A DNA stretch of 64,000 bases from Rhizobiales bacterium GAS188. GTDB taxonomy: Bacteria > Pseudomonadota > Alphaproteobacteria > Rhizobiales > Beijerinckiaceae. The translations under genes were made by a program, and so were the position numbers. The stretch covers positions 2,294,001-2,358,000 of the forward strand of contig FNSS01000001.1 of assembly GCA_900104855.1 (NCBI GenBank), read 5' to 3'. Shown here piece after piece: positions 27,686 to 36,370 of this stretch. Under the pieces are notes generated by a model. That model worked only from the letters and a program-made list of their open reading frames with translations. It was not told where the DNA came from and did not search any database. Positions within the stretch are counted from its first letter, which is position 1. Each line of letters starts with the position of its first letter.

Positions 27686-29182
27686 TCAGTGTGGCTCGAC
27701 GACTTCAGCCACCGTCTCGGGCCGGCCGCCGCGCAAGGGGCGCTCCTCCATCACCGCAAAGGCGGCGAGCGCCACAGCGAAGCCTGCGGCAGCTGCCGCG
27801 AAGACAAGCCGGAACAGGAACGCGAGATCGATGCCGTTCGCGGCGGCGTTGCGGGACAAGTCCTCGACCGAGGTCGCGGCCGCGCCGCTCGCCCCCCCGA
27901 CGATGATCGCACCATAGACCGAGACCAGGATGGCGCCGCCGAGCTGGCGGAAGAAATTCATGCTCGCCGTCGCGATGCCGAGATCCTGATGGGCAACCGC
28001 ATTCTGGATGGCGACCGTCGCCACCGGAAACAGGGTGCCGAGCGCCACCGACGAGACGCCGAGGATCGCCACGAAGGGGGTCAGGCTGAGGCGCGTACCG
28101 AGGACCGCAAGCGACGCCATTGCCAGCGTCGCCAATGTCAGGCCCACGAGCGGCAGGCGTTTATAGTGGCGCACCCGCGCCATCGTCCGGCCGGAGACCA
28201 TGGCGCCGATGACGCCGCCCGCCATCAGCGGGATCAGCGCGATCCCCGACTGGCTTGCCGTAAGCCCCATCTCGGCCTGCAGATAGATGGGCACATAGAT
28301 GGTCATCGCCACATTCGTGCCGACCCCAAGGCTCGAGGCGATGGCGGCGGTGCGCACCACCGGATTGGCGAGCACGCGCACCGGCACCAGGGGCTCGACC
28401 GCCATCGCGACACGCAAGGCGAACAGCGCCCACATGACGGCGGATGCGGCGATGAGCGCGCCGAACCAGAGCGAGCTCTTGCCGATCTGGGCGCCCTCCC
28501 CGTTGAGCGCCAGCATCAAGAGGCTGGTGGCGAGCGCCATCAGCACCGCGCCCAGAATGTCGAGCCGATGCGGCCGCCCGATGCGCGGCAGCTTGCGCAA
28601 CAGCGTATTGGTGAGCGCAAAGGCCAGGAGGCCCAGCGGCACATTGATCCAGAAGATCGCCGACCAATGGAAATGCTGGGCCAGGAAGCCGCCGAGGAAG
28701 GGGCCAGCCAGACCCGAAGCGAGAAAGACGCTGGCGATCCGCACCTGGTAGCGGCCGCGCTCCTTGGGCGACACGATATCGGCGATGATGGTCTGCGCCA
28801 GCGAGATCAACCCGCCCCCGCCGAGCCCCTGCAGCCCGCGAGCCAGGATGAGCACCAGCATGGTGGGGGCGAGCGCGCAGGCGATGGAGCCGGCGACGAA
28901 GGTGGCGATGCCCAGGAGCAGCATCACCCGGCGCCCGTAGATATCGCTCGCCTTGCCGTAGAGCGGCGTGACCGCGGTCGCCGCAAGCAGATAGGCGGTC
29001 GCGACCCATGGCAGGTTCTGCACGTCGCCGAGATCGCGCGCGATCAGCGGCAGCGCCGTCGCGATGATGGTCTGGTCCAGCGCCGCCAGGAACATGGCGA
29101 GCATGATGCCGGCGAAGATCGAACGGATCTCGCGTGCGTCGAGCGCGGCCGCAGGCGGCGAAGGGGCGATGGGGGTGTTCAT
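27686..29182 (-). CDS. DHA2-type MFS efflux transporter
   Basis: The 498-residue product has the pattern of 14-helix drug:proton antiporters (EmrB/QacA). The first helix carries the DHA2 motif MFLAALDQTIIATALPLIARDLG. Loop 2-3 motif A is PLYGKASDIYGRRVM, and motif C-like glycines are in ARGLQGLGGGGLISL. It would export amphiphilic compounds across the inner membrane. No adjacent membrane-fusion (EmrA) gene or TetR-type regulator is present; the nearest regulator is the Lrp-type gene across the DUF6356-like gene. Substrate unknown. Confidence 0.92.
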   Translation of the reverse strand: MNTPIAPSPPAAALDAREIRSIFAGIMLAMFLAALDQTIIATALPLIARDLGDVQNLPWVATAYLLAATAVTPLYGKASDIYGRRVMLLLGIATFVAGSIACALAPTMLVLILARGLQGLGGGGLISLAQTIIADIVSPKERGRYQVRIASVFLASGLAGPFLGGFLAQHFHWSAIFWINVPLGLLAFALTNTLLRKLPRIGRPHRLDILGAVLMALATSLLMLALNGEGAQIGKSSLWFGALIAASAVMWALFALRVAMAVEPLVPVRVLANPVVRTAAIASSLGVGTNVAMTIYVPIYLQAEMGLTASQSGIALIPLMAGGVIGAMVSGRTMARVRHYKRLPLVGLTLATLAMASLAVLGTRLSLTPFVAILGVSSVALGTLFPVATVAIQNAVAHQDLGIATASMNFFRQLGGAILVSVYGAIIVGGASGAAATSVEDLSRNAAANGIDLAFLFRLVFAAAAAGFAVALAAFAVMEERPLRGGRPETVAEVVEPH

Positions 29183-29314
29183 AAGATGCCGTCGACCGAT
29201 GGGGGGCAGGCAAGCCGCGTGCCGATCATCCGGCGCGAGCTTGCGTCCCCACTTTAGCGCAGGCGAATGCCTCGGACCATCCGATCGGCGGAAGGCTATC
29301 CGCGGACCGATCCG

Positions 29315-30256
29315 CTACTCGGCGGGCAGCGCCATGGCCGGGATCGGCAAGGGCGCGGCAGATCGCCGCGGCGAGACGAAGGCGATCCCCAAAACCGCGA
29401 TGGCGGCGCCGCCGACGACGTCACTGACATAATGTCCGCCCCACGGGATGGTCGATACAATCACGACGCCGTTGAACACGACGGCGAGGGGGCCGACGAA
29501 GCGCAACGGCCATAACGCCCAGGCCGTCAGGATGGCCATGATGGTGTGATAGGACGGGAAGGTCACCATTCCTTGCATATGTCCGAAATCGAAGCTCGTG
29601 AGCCTGCCCTCTCGCAATGCAAGAAGCTGCTCGACGTAGCCATAGGCCGAAGCGCCGAGCTGCTGTCGCGCCGCGTCGGGCATCCGATAGGCCTCGACCG
29701 GCCCGACGGCTGGGATGACGAGGCTGATGACGACGCAAGCAATGAGGGTTGCGTTCATGAGCTTCAAAAAGGCGGCGAGCCTCTCGCTATGGCCAAAACT
29801 GGGCAAGAGGATGAGTACAGAGAGAATCTGCGTTACGGGCGACAAATAGGCCAAAGCCCAGATGTTGTTCATGGTTGGGTTGCCGGCCAAGAAGGTCGCA
29901 AGCGCCGGCCAATCGATGCCGATGCGCTCCTCGAACGCCATGAAGCGATCGTCCCATAGGGGGCCGGCGAGGGGCACCACGGCGAAGGCCAGAACGCCGG
30001 CCGTCAAGCACATCGCGACGAAATAGGCGAGCCCCATGAAAATGGCGAAGAGATGCGCATCGGGCCGCAGGCGCAAATAAACATATCCGCCCGCGGTGAA
30101 GAGCGCGACAGCTGCGGCAAAGCACATGATCGGCAAGATGCGTATACTGAAATCGAGGGCCGCGAGCGTGCCGTAAGCGGCGGCGCCAGCAAGCGCCAGC
30201 GCGATCCAGGCTCGCCGTGAAGGGAAATCGAAGATCGACGTCAAGCGAGCCTCCAC
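29315..30256 (-). CDS. PAP2-superfamily membrane protein (inositol-phosphotransferase-like)
   Basis: About 313 residues with six or more predicted transmembrane helices. PAP2 signature 2 is seen as FPSYHT (Ser-His) and signature 3 as GGHYVSDVVGG (catalytic His and Asp), in the order seen in the Aur1/IPC-synthase-like branch. Signature 1 (KxxxxxxRP) is not evident, as in that branch. Such enzymes transfer or hydrolyse lipid phosphate groups at the membrane. The frame opens with GTG at 30256. A TTG at 30244 preceded by GGAGG at five bases is an equally good start. The family is clear; the substrate is not. Confidence 0.85.
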   Translation of the reverse strand: MEARLTSIFDFPSRRAWIALALAGAAAYGTLAALDFSIRILPIMCFAAAVALFTAGGYVYLRLRPDAHLFAIFMGLAYFVAMCLTAGVLAFAVVPLAGPLWDDRFMAFEERIGIDWPALATFLAGNPTMNNIWALAYLSPVTQILSVLILLPSFGHSERLAAFLKLMNATLIACVVISLVIPAVGPVEAYRMPDAARQQLGASAYGYVEQLLALREGRLTSFDFGHMQGMVTFPSYHTIMAILTAWALWPLRFVGPLAVVFNGVVIVSTIPWGGHYVSDVVGGAAIAVLGIAFVSPRRSAAPLPIPAMALPAE

Positions 30257-30374
30257 CGCCCTTACCCGAGCCGCCCAGCCTTGCCCGGTCGGGGCATGCG
30301 TGCGGCCGGCCTAGATAGACATGAGGCGATTAACGGCTGCTTGCGGCGATCACATCGTTCCGAGGCGAACCTCG

Positions 30375-31787
30375 CTATCGGAAGCGGCGCTCGATGGTCT
30401 CGAAGATCAGGCGAGCCACCTGCACCTCGCCGCCCTGCGGCCGTCCGGGCTTCGCGGTCGGCGTCCAGGCGTAGAGGTCGAAATGGGCGTAGACCGGCGC
30501 CTTCTCGACGAAGCGCTTGAGAAACAAGGCCGCCGTGATCGACCCGGCGAAAGCGCCGCCCGAGATATGGTTCACATCGGCGACGCGCGACGCCAGCAGC
30601 TCGTCATAGGGTGCCCAATAAGGCAGGCGCCAGACCGGGTCGTTGATCTGAAGCCCGGTTTCCACGACCTCGCGCGCAAAACCCTCCTCCGTCGCGAAGA
30701 AGGCCGGCAGATCCGGGCCGAGCGCCACCCGCGCCGCCCCGGTCAGCGTGGCGAAATCGACGATGAGCGCCGCATCTTCCTCATCCGCAAGGGCAAGCGC
30801 GTCCGCAAGGATGAGGCGTCCTTCGGCATCCGTGTTGCCGATCTCGACGCTCAGCCCCTTGCGGCTCCTGAGGATGTCGCCTGGGCGGAAGGCTTGGCCC
30901 GATATGGCGTTCTCGACCGCCGGGATGAGGACGCGCAGCCGCACCGGCAGCTTCTCGGCCATGATCATGCGGGCGGCAGCGAGCGCCACGGCTGCCCCGC
31001 CCATATCCTTCTTCATCAGCAGCATGGAGGCGTCAGGCTTGATGTTGAGGCCGCCGGTGTCGAAGGTGACGCCCTTGCCCACCAGCGTGACCTTGGGCGC
31101 CGCCGCATCGCCCCAGGAGAAATCGATGAGCCTCGGCGCCACGGCGGAGGCGCGGCCGACCGTATGAATCATCGGCAGGCGGGCCTCGAGAAGCGCCTCG
31201 CCGACCGTCACCTCGAGGCGCGCGTCGAACAGGGCGGCGAGCTCGCGGGCCGCCGCCTCCAGACCATCCGGTCCGAGATCGTTGGCGGGCCTGTTGATGA
31301 GATCACGACCGAGGCCGATCGCGGCCGCCATGCGTTCGATGCGGGCCGCGTCGACGCCCTGGCCGAGGGCGAGCCTGGCGCGCGGCGCATCGGCCTTCTG
31401 GCGATAGGCGTCGAAGCGGTAGCCATCGGTAAGCCAGGCCAGCGCCGCGAGTTCCGGCAAGGGCAGGTCGTCCTGGAAGCGATAGGTGCCGGCAGGCAGA
31501 AGGCTGGCGAGGCCGCCGCGCCCGAAAGCGCGTTCGGCCTCGGTCTTTGCCTGATCCTCGATGAAGACGACGCCGTCGAGGCTGCCATTGGCGGCCGGCA
31601 GCAGCAGATGCCGCCCAGCCTTGGCCTCGAAATGCGTGGCCTCGGCGAAGGCGCGCCCGGTCTTCGGCAGCCGCGCCTGCAGGGCCGGCCAGTCGGCCGG
31701 GAAGGCGACATGGATCGGCGTCGCCGCCGGGACAGCCTCGGTGATGAGCGTGCTCATATCGGTCTGGAAACTCGGTTGGATGGCCAA
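30375..31787 (-). CDS. M17 leucyl aminopeptidase family protein
   Basis: The 470-residue metallo-exopeptidase has the M17 catalytic block: VGKGVTFDTGGLNIKP near residue 236 with the active-site lysine and metal-binding Asp, the MKKDMGG helix, and the signature NTDAEGRLILADAL with its Asp/Glu ligands and catalytic Arg. It belongs to the alphaproteobacterial, PepA-distant branch with a divergent N-terminal domain. It would release N-terminal amino acids from cytosolic peptides. The start may be the ATG at 31787 or the one ten codons downstream at 31757. It is divergent from tadD. Confidence 0.92.
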   Translation of the reverse strand: MAIQPSFQTDMSTLITEAVPAATPIHVAFPADWPALQARLPKTGRAFAEATHFEAKAGRHLLLPAANGSLDGVVFIEDQAKTEAERAFGRGGLASLLPAGTYRFQDDLPLPELAALAWLTDGYRFDAYRQKADAPRARLALGQGVDAARIERMAAAIGLGRDLINRPANDLGPDGLEAAARELAALFDARLEVTVGEALLEARLPMIHTVGRASAVAPRLIDFSWGDAAAPKVTLVGKGVTFDTGGLNIKPDASMLLMKKDMGGAAVALAAARMIMAEKLPVRLRVLIPAVENAISGQAFRPGDILRSRKGLSVEIGNTDAEGRLILADALALADEEDAALIVDFATLTGAARVALGPDLPAFFATEEGFAREVVETGLQINDPVWRLPYWAPYDELLASRVADVNHISGGAFAGSITAALFLKRFVEKAPVYAHFDLYAWTPTAKPGRPQGGEVQVARLIFETIERRFR

Positions 31788-31824
31788 TCGGGACAGGAGA
31801 TCAGGCGCCTCAAGATAGAGGTGC

Positions 31825-31839
31825 TTAACGCGTCATTAA
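31825..31839. promoter_or_regulatory. Perfect CtrA-type site TTAA-N7-TTAA before tadD
   Basis: TTAA, seven bases, TTAA, followed three bases later by TTAAC (31842-31846). This matches the consensus recognised by the alphaproteobacterial cell-cycle regulator CtrA, known to activate the pilin gene in Caulobacter. It lies about 90 bases upstream of the tadD start and 40 bases upstream of the divergent aminopeptidase start. Confidence 0.6.
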
Positions 31840-31849
31840 AGTTAACGCT

Positions 31850-31878
31850 TTACGAAAATGAACACGTTACGAAAATGA
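31850..31878. repeat. 12-base direct repeat upstream of tadD
   Basis: TTACGAAAATGA occurs at 31850-31861 and again at 31867-31878 (17-base period), directly after the TTAA cluster. The spacing is under two helical turns and fits either a paired binding site or a local duplication. Confidence 0.6.
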
Positions 31879-31930
31879 TTTGGCGAGGCGCAAGCTCGCC
31901 GAAACGGAACTGATCGAGGGTTCGAGCAGC

Positions 31931-32830
31931 ATGGCAAATCGTGGACGCGCCGGTCGCGCCCCGGAATGGCGGCGCACTCTGATCCCGGCCATCGCGGCGG
32001 CAGCGATCGCGATGTCGCTTGCCGGCTGCCTGCCGGGCCGCAACCTCACCGCATCCGCCACCGGCGGGCCGGGGGCGCAGGATGGCTTGCGGGCCGACGC
32101 GGATAGCTGGGGACGGCGCTACGGCGCCAATCCGGGCGAAAAGACGGCTTCGCTCGCCTATGCGCGAGCGCTCGGGACGCTCGGCCAGAAGGATCAGGCG
32201 AAGGCGGTGCTGCAGGTTGCGGCCATCAAGTCGCCCAAGGACCAGGAGGTGCTCGCCGCCTATGGCAAGGCGCTGGTCGATGTCGGCGAATACGACCAGG
32301 CGCTGGGCGTGCTGGCGCGCGCTCATTCTCCCGACCGGCCCGATTGGCGCATCCTGTCGGCCGAAGGCATCGCCTCGGACGGCGTCGGCATGCATGAGCG
32401 GGCGCAATCCTTCTATCTCGCTGCCTTGAGGATCCAGCCGGGCGATCCGGGCGTCATGTCCAATCTCGGCCTGTCCTACGCTCTGTCGAAGAAGCTGCCC
32501 GAGGCCGAGCGCATGCTGAGCGAGGCTGCCCAGAACCCGAAAGCCGATCCGCGCGTGCGCCAGAACCTGGCTCTGGTGCTGGCGCTGCAGGGGCGTTTCG
32601 ACAACGCCACGCAGACCCTTCGCCATGATCTCTCGCCGGCCGACGCCGCTACCAATGTGGCCGAGATCCGCGCCATGATCGACCAGCCCAATACCTGGGA
32701 TGCGATCCGCGGCAAAGGCCTGGTGAAGGAGCTGGCCCAGGCGAAGGATCCGCGCACCACGGCGATCACGCGGCGCAACGATGCGGGCGCAACCGCCTCG
32801 CAAGACGTGCAGGCCCAGATTTCGCAATAG
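31931..32830 (+). CDS. tadD: TadD-like TPR lipoprotein of the Tad pilus
   Basis: The 299-residue product begins with a basic stretch, a hydrophobic helix and the lipobox SLAGC (Cys33). A series of TPR repeats follows over residues ~55-230 (LAYARALGTLGQKDQAKAVL, VLAAYGKALVDVGEYDQAL and GVMSNLGLSYALSKKLPEAE regions). TadD is a TPR lipoprotein needed for Flp pilus assembly, probably aiding secretin localisation. I chose the ATG at 31931, preceded by GAGGG, over an upstream TTG that adds 17 non-signal-like residues. It is separated from the main tad cluster by an acyltransferase gene on the opposite strand. An unrelated TPR protein is possible, but position and lipobox favour TadD. Confidence 0.82.
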   Translation: MANRGRAGRAPEWRRTLIPAIAAAAIAMSLAGCLPGRNLTASATGGPGAQDGLRADADSWGRRYGANPGEKTASLAYARALGTLGQKDQAKAVLQVAAIKSPKDQEVLAAYGKALVDVGEYDQALGVLARAHSPDRPDWRILSAEGIASDGVGMHERAQSFYLAALRIQPGDPGVMSNLGLSYALSKKLPEAERMLSEAAQNPKADPRVRQNLALVLALQGRFDNATQTLRHDLSPADAATNVAEIRAMIDQPNTWDAIRGKGLVKELAQAKDPRTTAITRRNDAGATASQDVQAQISQ

Positions 32831-32868
32831 CGTCATCGCGAAGAGCGATCCCAGTTTTCGGGATTATC

Positions 32869-34116
32869 TTAGGTCGTCTGCTCGCGCGCTGGCGGAATGA
32901 CGGCCGCCGCGGCCCGCTGTGGAGCCTCGGTCGTGCCCGGGTAAACGAGCGCCAGCGCCTGGACCGACGCCGTCTTGCCCCAGCCGAAACCCCGACCCCA
33001 TTCGGTGATGGGTTGCTCGAGGGTCCGCGTGAGCAGCCAGCCGATGGCGATGGTGACCGGGATCGCCGCGATGGTCACGAAGATTTGAGACGGCGTCGCA
33101 GTGTCTGGCGCCGAATGGAGGATGACCCCATGCATCAGGCCGAGGACTGCGAGATGGGTGAGATAGACGCTATAGGAGATATTGCCGAAGAAGCGCAGCA
33201 GGCGCGAATTGAATCTTGCGGCCTCCGGCGCTCCTTTGACCAGCATCAGGATGAACAGAGCGCTGGCGAGGGCAGTGAAGAAGGTGCCGAGAATCTGGAA
33301 CCAGGGACCGATCGCGCCGCCGTCAAGCTGCTGCGTCGCGGCGACGGCCAATAGACCGACGATCGGTGCGACGCGCAAAGCGAGGCTCCAGCGTTTCCAG
33401 GGAATGACATCGAGCTTCACGAGCACGGCCAGCAGCATGCCGACGCAGAGAACGTCGGCGCTCGCAGGAAGCAGGGTCAACGGCGCAAAGCTGATATCGC
33501 CTGTGAGCACGCCCCAGGCGCGCAAGCCGACGCCTGCGAGGCAAAGCACAACGAGGAGCGGGGCCCATCCGCGGCGCGGCACAAAGAGAAAAAGGAATGG
33601 CGCGAGGATGTAGAATTGCTCCTCGAGCGCCAGAGTCCATGTCGGCGACAGCCAGTGCAAGCCGTTCGTCTGGCGCGCCAGGATAAAATAGTTCTGCATG
33701 AAGGCGAAATAGGACCAGGCGGGCAGCTCGGCGTCGCCTTGCATCCAAGTCTCCTTCCGCAGGCACTCAGCGATCGCGAGCATCAGCGCGGCGCACAGGA
33801 AATAGGTCGGGAAGGTGCGGCAGATCCGGCGCAGATAGAAGATCGGCAGGAAGTTGCCGGCGCTCTTCTTCTCGATGATCAATCGGCCGACGAGGTAGCC
33901 GCTCAGCACGAAGAAGACGATGACCGCGACCCATCCGAGATAGAACACCCCGATCCCATGCGGCACTTCGACAAAGAAGTGAGAGTAGAGCACAAACAGC
34001 GTCATCAGCCCGCGAAGACCGTCGAGCGCCGGAATGCGGATATCGGAAGCGGCTCGCGGTTTGGCGATCACATCGGCCTGCGGAAGCGCATCGGGGGCAG
34101 CGAGAGTGTAGGTCAT
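32869..34116 (-). CDS. Acyltransferase 3 family membrane protein (OafA-like)
   Basis: The 415-residue integral membrane O-acyltransferase has about ten hydrophobic helices. The family start is IRIPALDGLRGLMTLFVLYSHFF, with the catalytic-type histidine in SHFF. Further conserved blocks are FYLRRICRTFPTYFLC and the WSPTWTLALEEQFYILAPFLF-like segment (SPTWTLALEEQFY). Such enzymes acetylate or acylate surface polysaccharides, peptidoglycan or lipids at the periplasmic side. It sits between tadD and tadC, and could modify the cell surface or be an unrelated insertion in the tad region. Confidence 0.9.
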   Translation of the reverse strand: MTYTLAAPDALPQADVIAKPRAASDIRIPALDGLRGLMTLFVLYSHFFVEVPHGIGVFYLGWVAVIVFFVLSGYLVGRLIIEKKSAGNFLPIFYLRRICRTFPTYFLCAALMLAIAECLRKETWMQGDAELPAWSYFAFMQNYFILARQTNGLHWLSPTWTLALEEQFYILAPFLFLFVPRRGWAPLLVVLCLAGVGLRAWGVLTGDISFAPLTLLPASADVLCVGMLLAVLVKLDVIPWKRWSLALRVAPIVGLLAVAATQQLDGGAIGPWFQILGTFFTALASALFILMLVKGAPEAARFNSRLLRFFGNISYSVYLTHLAVLGLMHGVILHSAPDTATPSQIFVTIAAIPVTIAIGWLLTRTLEQPITEWGRGFGWGKTASVQALALVYPGTTEAPQRAAAAVIPPAREQTT

Positions 34117-34295
34117 AGGCCGTTGCGCAAATGGCTGAGATCGTGACCGCCGATCGACGGTACCTTGTTCAGTGTCGCCGCAAATAGCTACGGAACCCTA
34201 AAGCGACACGTTCGACTTGATGCTGGCAGGCATGTGGAGACGATCCGAGTATGTGACCTCCAGGGCGCGCCGCGCCCGCGCCGGCTTCGCGCCCG

Positions 34296-35276
34296 TCAAT
34301 CCCAGTTGAAGACCTGAATCAGGGCCGGCGTCAGGATGACGGCGAACAAGACGGGCAGGAAGAACAGGATCATCGGCACGGTGAGCTTGGGCGGCAGCGC
34401 GGCGGCCTTTTTTTCGGCCTCGTTCATGCGATGGTCCCGGCTTTCCTGCGCCAGGACCCGCAAGGCGAGCCCCAGCGGCGTGCCGTAGCGCTCAGCCTGA
34501 GCCAGCGCCGTGGTGATCGCCTTGATGGGCTCGAGCCCGGTACGGTTGGCGAGGTTCTCATAGGCCTGTCGACGTTCCTGCAGATAAGACAATTCGGCCG
34601 TGGTCAGCGTCAGCTCCTCGGCGAGAGGCACCGATTGGGAGCCGATCTCGGCGGCGACCTTGCGGAAAGCATGCTCGATCGAGACGCCCGATTCGACGCA
34701 GATCAGCAGAAGGTCCATCGCATCGGGCAAAGCCCGCCGCATCGATAGCTGGCGCTTGCCGGTCTGGTTCTTCAGGAAGATCTCAGGCAGCTTGATGCCG
34801 AAATAAAGCGCACACACCCCCGCGCCGAGCCGCACCATCACCGAATATTTGTCGCCGATGACGACGAATGCGTAGAAGATGACGACGACGAACAGGGCGA
34901 TCGGCGCGACCAGCCTGAAGAACAGGAAGGCGGTTTCGGCCTGCTTGCCGCGATAGCCCGCCAAGGCAAGGCGGCTCTTGGCGGTGTCGGTCCCGAGCCA
35001 GCTCGTCAGGTTGAGCCGGTCGACCACATTCTTCATATAGGCGGTCGGCTCCTGGCGCAGCGAGACTTTCGGCCCGGCATTCTTGTTGAGGCGTTCGCGC
35101 TCGCGCGCCCGGATGGCTTCGCGCTCGACCGACACCGCCTTCATGCGGCGCCCAAGCGAGTCGCCTTCGACGAAGGTGACGCCGATGGTGATGATGGTCG
35201 CCGCCGTGGCGATCGCCACCATCATCATGAACAGGAACTGTCCATCGACCAGCTTATAGAAGATGAGGTTAACCAT
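34296..35276 (-). CDS. tadC: Tad platform protein TadC (type II secretion F family)
   Basis: TadC, with TadB, forms the inner-membrane platform on which the CpaF ATPase polymerises Flp pilins. The 326-residue product has the T2SSF domain at ~165-300 (RRALPDAMDLLLICVESGVSIEHAFRKVA). Transmembrane helices lie near residues 13-33, 115-155 and at the C-terminus (VPMILFFLPVLFAVILTPALI). It is the last gene of the minus-strand cpa/tad run and lies 19 bp after tadB. Confidence 0.94.
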   Translation of the reverse strand: MVNLIFYKLVDGQFLFMMMVAIATAATIITIGVTFVEGDSLGRRMKAVSVEREAIRARERERLNKNAGPKVSLRQEPTAYMKNVVDRLNLTSWLGTDTAKSRLALAGYRGKQAETAFLFFRLVAPIALFVVVIFYAFVVIGDKYSVMVRLGAGVCALYFGIKLPEIFLKNQTGKRQLSMRRALPDAMDLLLICVESGVSIEHAFRKVAAEIGSQSVPLAEELTLTTAELSYLQERRQAYENLANRTGLEPIKAITTALAQAERYGTPLGLALRVLAQESRDHRMNEAEKKAAALPPKLTVPMILFFLPVLFAVILTPALIQVFNWD

Positions 35277-35295
35277 GTGGTGCCCCCATCGCCGC

Positions 35296-36273
35296 CTAGA
35301 AGTCGAACCGGATCATCTTGCGCATCACCATGACGCCCATGCCCATCCAAAATCCTGAAATCAGCATCGTGAACTTGCCGTGAAAAGTGGTCCATAAGAG
35401 CGTGATGTAATCCGGGCTGCTGAAATAGACGAGGATCGCCACCACGAATGGCAGGCTGGCGATGATGGAGGCCGAGGCCTTCGCCTCCGAGCTCATCGCC
35501 TGGATCTTGCCCATCATCTTGCGCCGTTCGCGGATGACGCGCGAGAAATTGGCGAGCGTCTCGGCGAGATTGCCGCCGGCTTTCTGCTGGATCGAGATGA
35601 CGATGCCGAAGAAGCTCGCCTCCGTGATGGGAACGCGCTGATAGAGGCGTTCGCAAGCCTCCGAGATGCTGAGTCCCAAGGTCTGCGATTCGATGATGTG
35701 ACGGAATTCGGTGCGCACCGGGTCGGCGGCCTCGGTCGCGATGATGCGGAGGCAATCGCCGAGCGGCAGGCCGGATTTGACGCCGCGGACCACGACGTCA
35801 ATCGCGTTCGGGAACTCGTTCACGAACTTCTTGATGCGCTTCTTGGTGAGAAAGGCGAGGATCCAGCGCGGCATGCCGAGGCCGCCCACGAGCAGGCCGC
35901 CGAGCGCCACATAGGGATTATGGCTCATCAGGAGAGCGGCAAATCCCGTGAGCAGGGCGAGTCCGACACTGATAAGGTAGTAACGCTGCTTCGGCCAGGA
36001 GAGGCCGGCCTGCATGATGCGGGTCGCGAGATCGACCCTGGTCCTCGCCGATTGGCGCTGTTCCAGCTCCTTGAGGCTCTTCGATACTTGTTCGCGGCGG
36101 CTCGCGGCCGTGCGCTGCACGGACGCGTTTTCGCGCGCGGCGACGCGATTGGTAAGCTGGTCCTGCCTCTGCTCGGCGCGCACCTCGCCCGACAGATAGG
36201 GCATGAGCGCAAACGCAATCCCGCCAAGGCTGACGGCAGCCAGGATACCGATGAGCAATGGGCCGAGCTCCAT
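35296..36273 (-). CDS. tadB: Tad platform protein TadB (type II secretion F family)
   Basis: The partner of TadC in the pilus platform, 325 residues. An N-terminal transmembrane helix (LLIGILAAVSLGGIAFALM) and a charged cytoplasmic segment are followed by a central helix pair. The T2SSF domain has FPNAIDVVVRGVKSGLPLGDCL and the conserved IVISIQQKAGGNLAETLANFSRVIRERRKM block (given in part). It lies 97 bp after cpaF. Confidence 0.94.
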   Translation of the reverse strand: MELGPLLIGILAAVSLGGIAFALMPYLSGEVRAEQRQDQLTNRVAARENASVQRTAASRREQVSKSLKELEQRQSARTRVDLATRIMQAGLSWPKQRYYLISVGLALLTGFAALLMSHNPYVALGGLLVGGLGMPRWILAFLTKKRIKKFVNEFPNAIDVVVRGVKSGLPLGDCLRIIATEAADPVRTEFRHIIESQTLGLSISEACERLYQRVPITEASFFGIVISIQQKAGGNLAETLANFSRVIRERRKMMGKIQAMSSEAKASASIIASLPFVVAILVYFSSPDYITLLWTTFHGKFTMLISGFWMGMGVMVMRKMIRFDF

Positions 36274-36370
36274 GTCACGATCCTTGCAGCGCGAACCTCA
36301 ACGAAATCTTAAGATGTATGAGAGCCGATCCCGGAATCTCCGGCCCGCTCCGGTGTCGCCGGGGAGGCGC

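Noticed and set aside
31913-31931. GGGTTCGA-type T-loop near tadD
   Set aside because: No supporting stem and no other tRNA arm; it is the tadD ribosome-binding region.
32831-32868. Bidirectional terminator between tadD and the acyltransferase
   Set aside because: Only a 5-bp ATCCC/GGGAT stem is seen; too weak to list as a feature.
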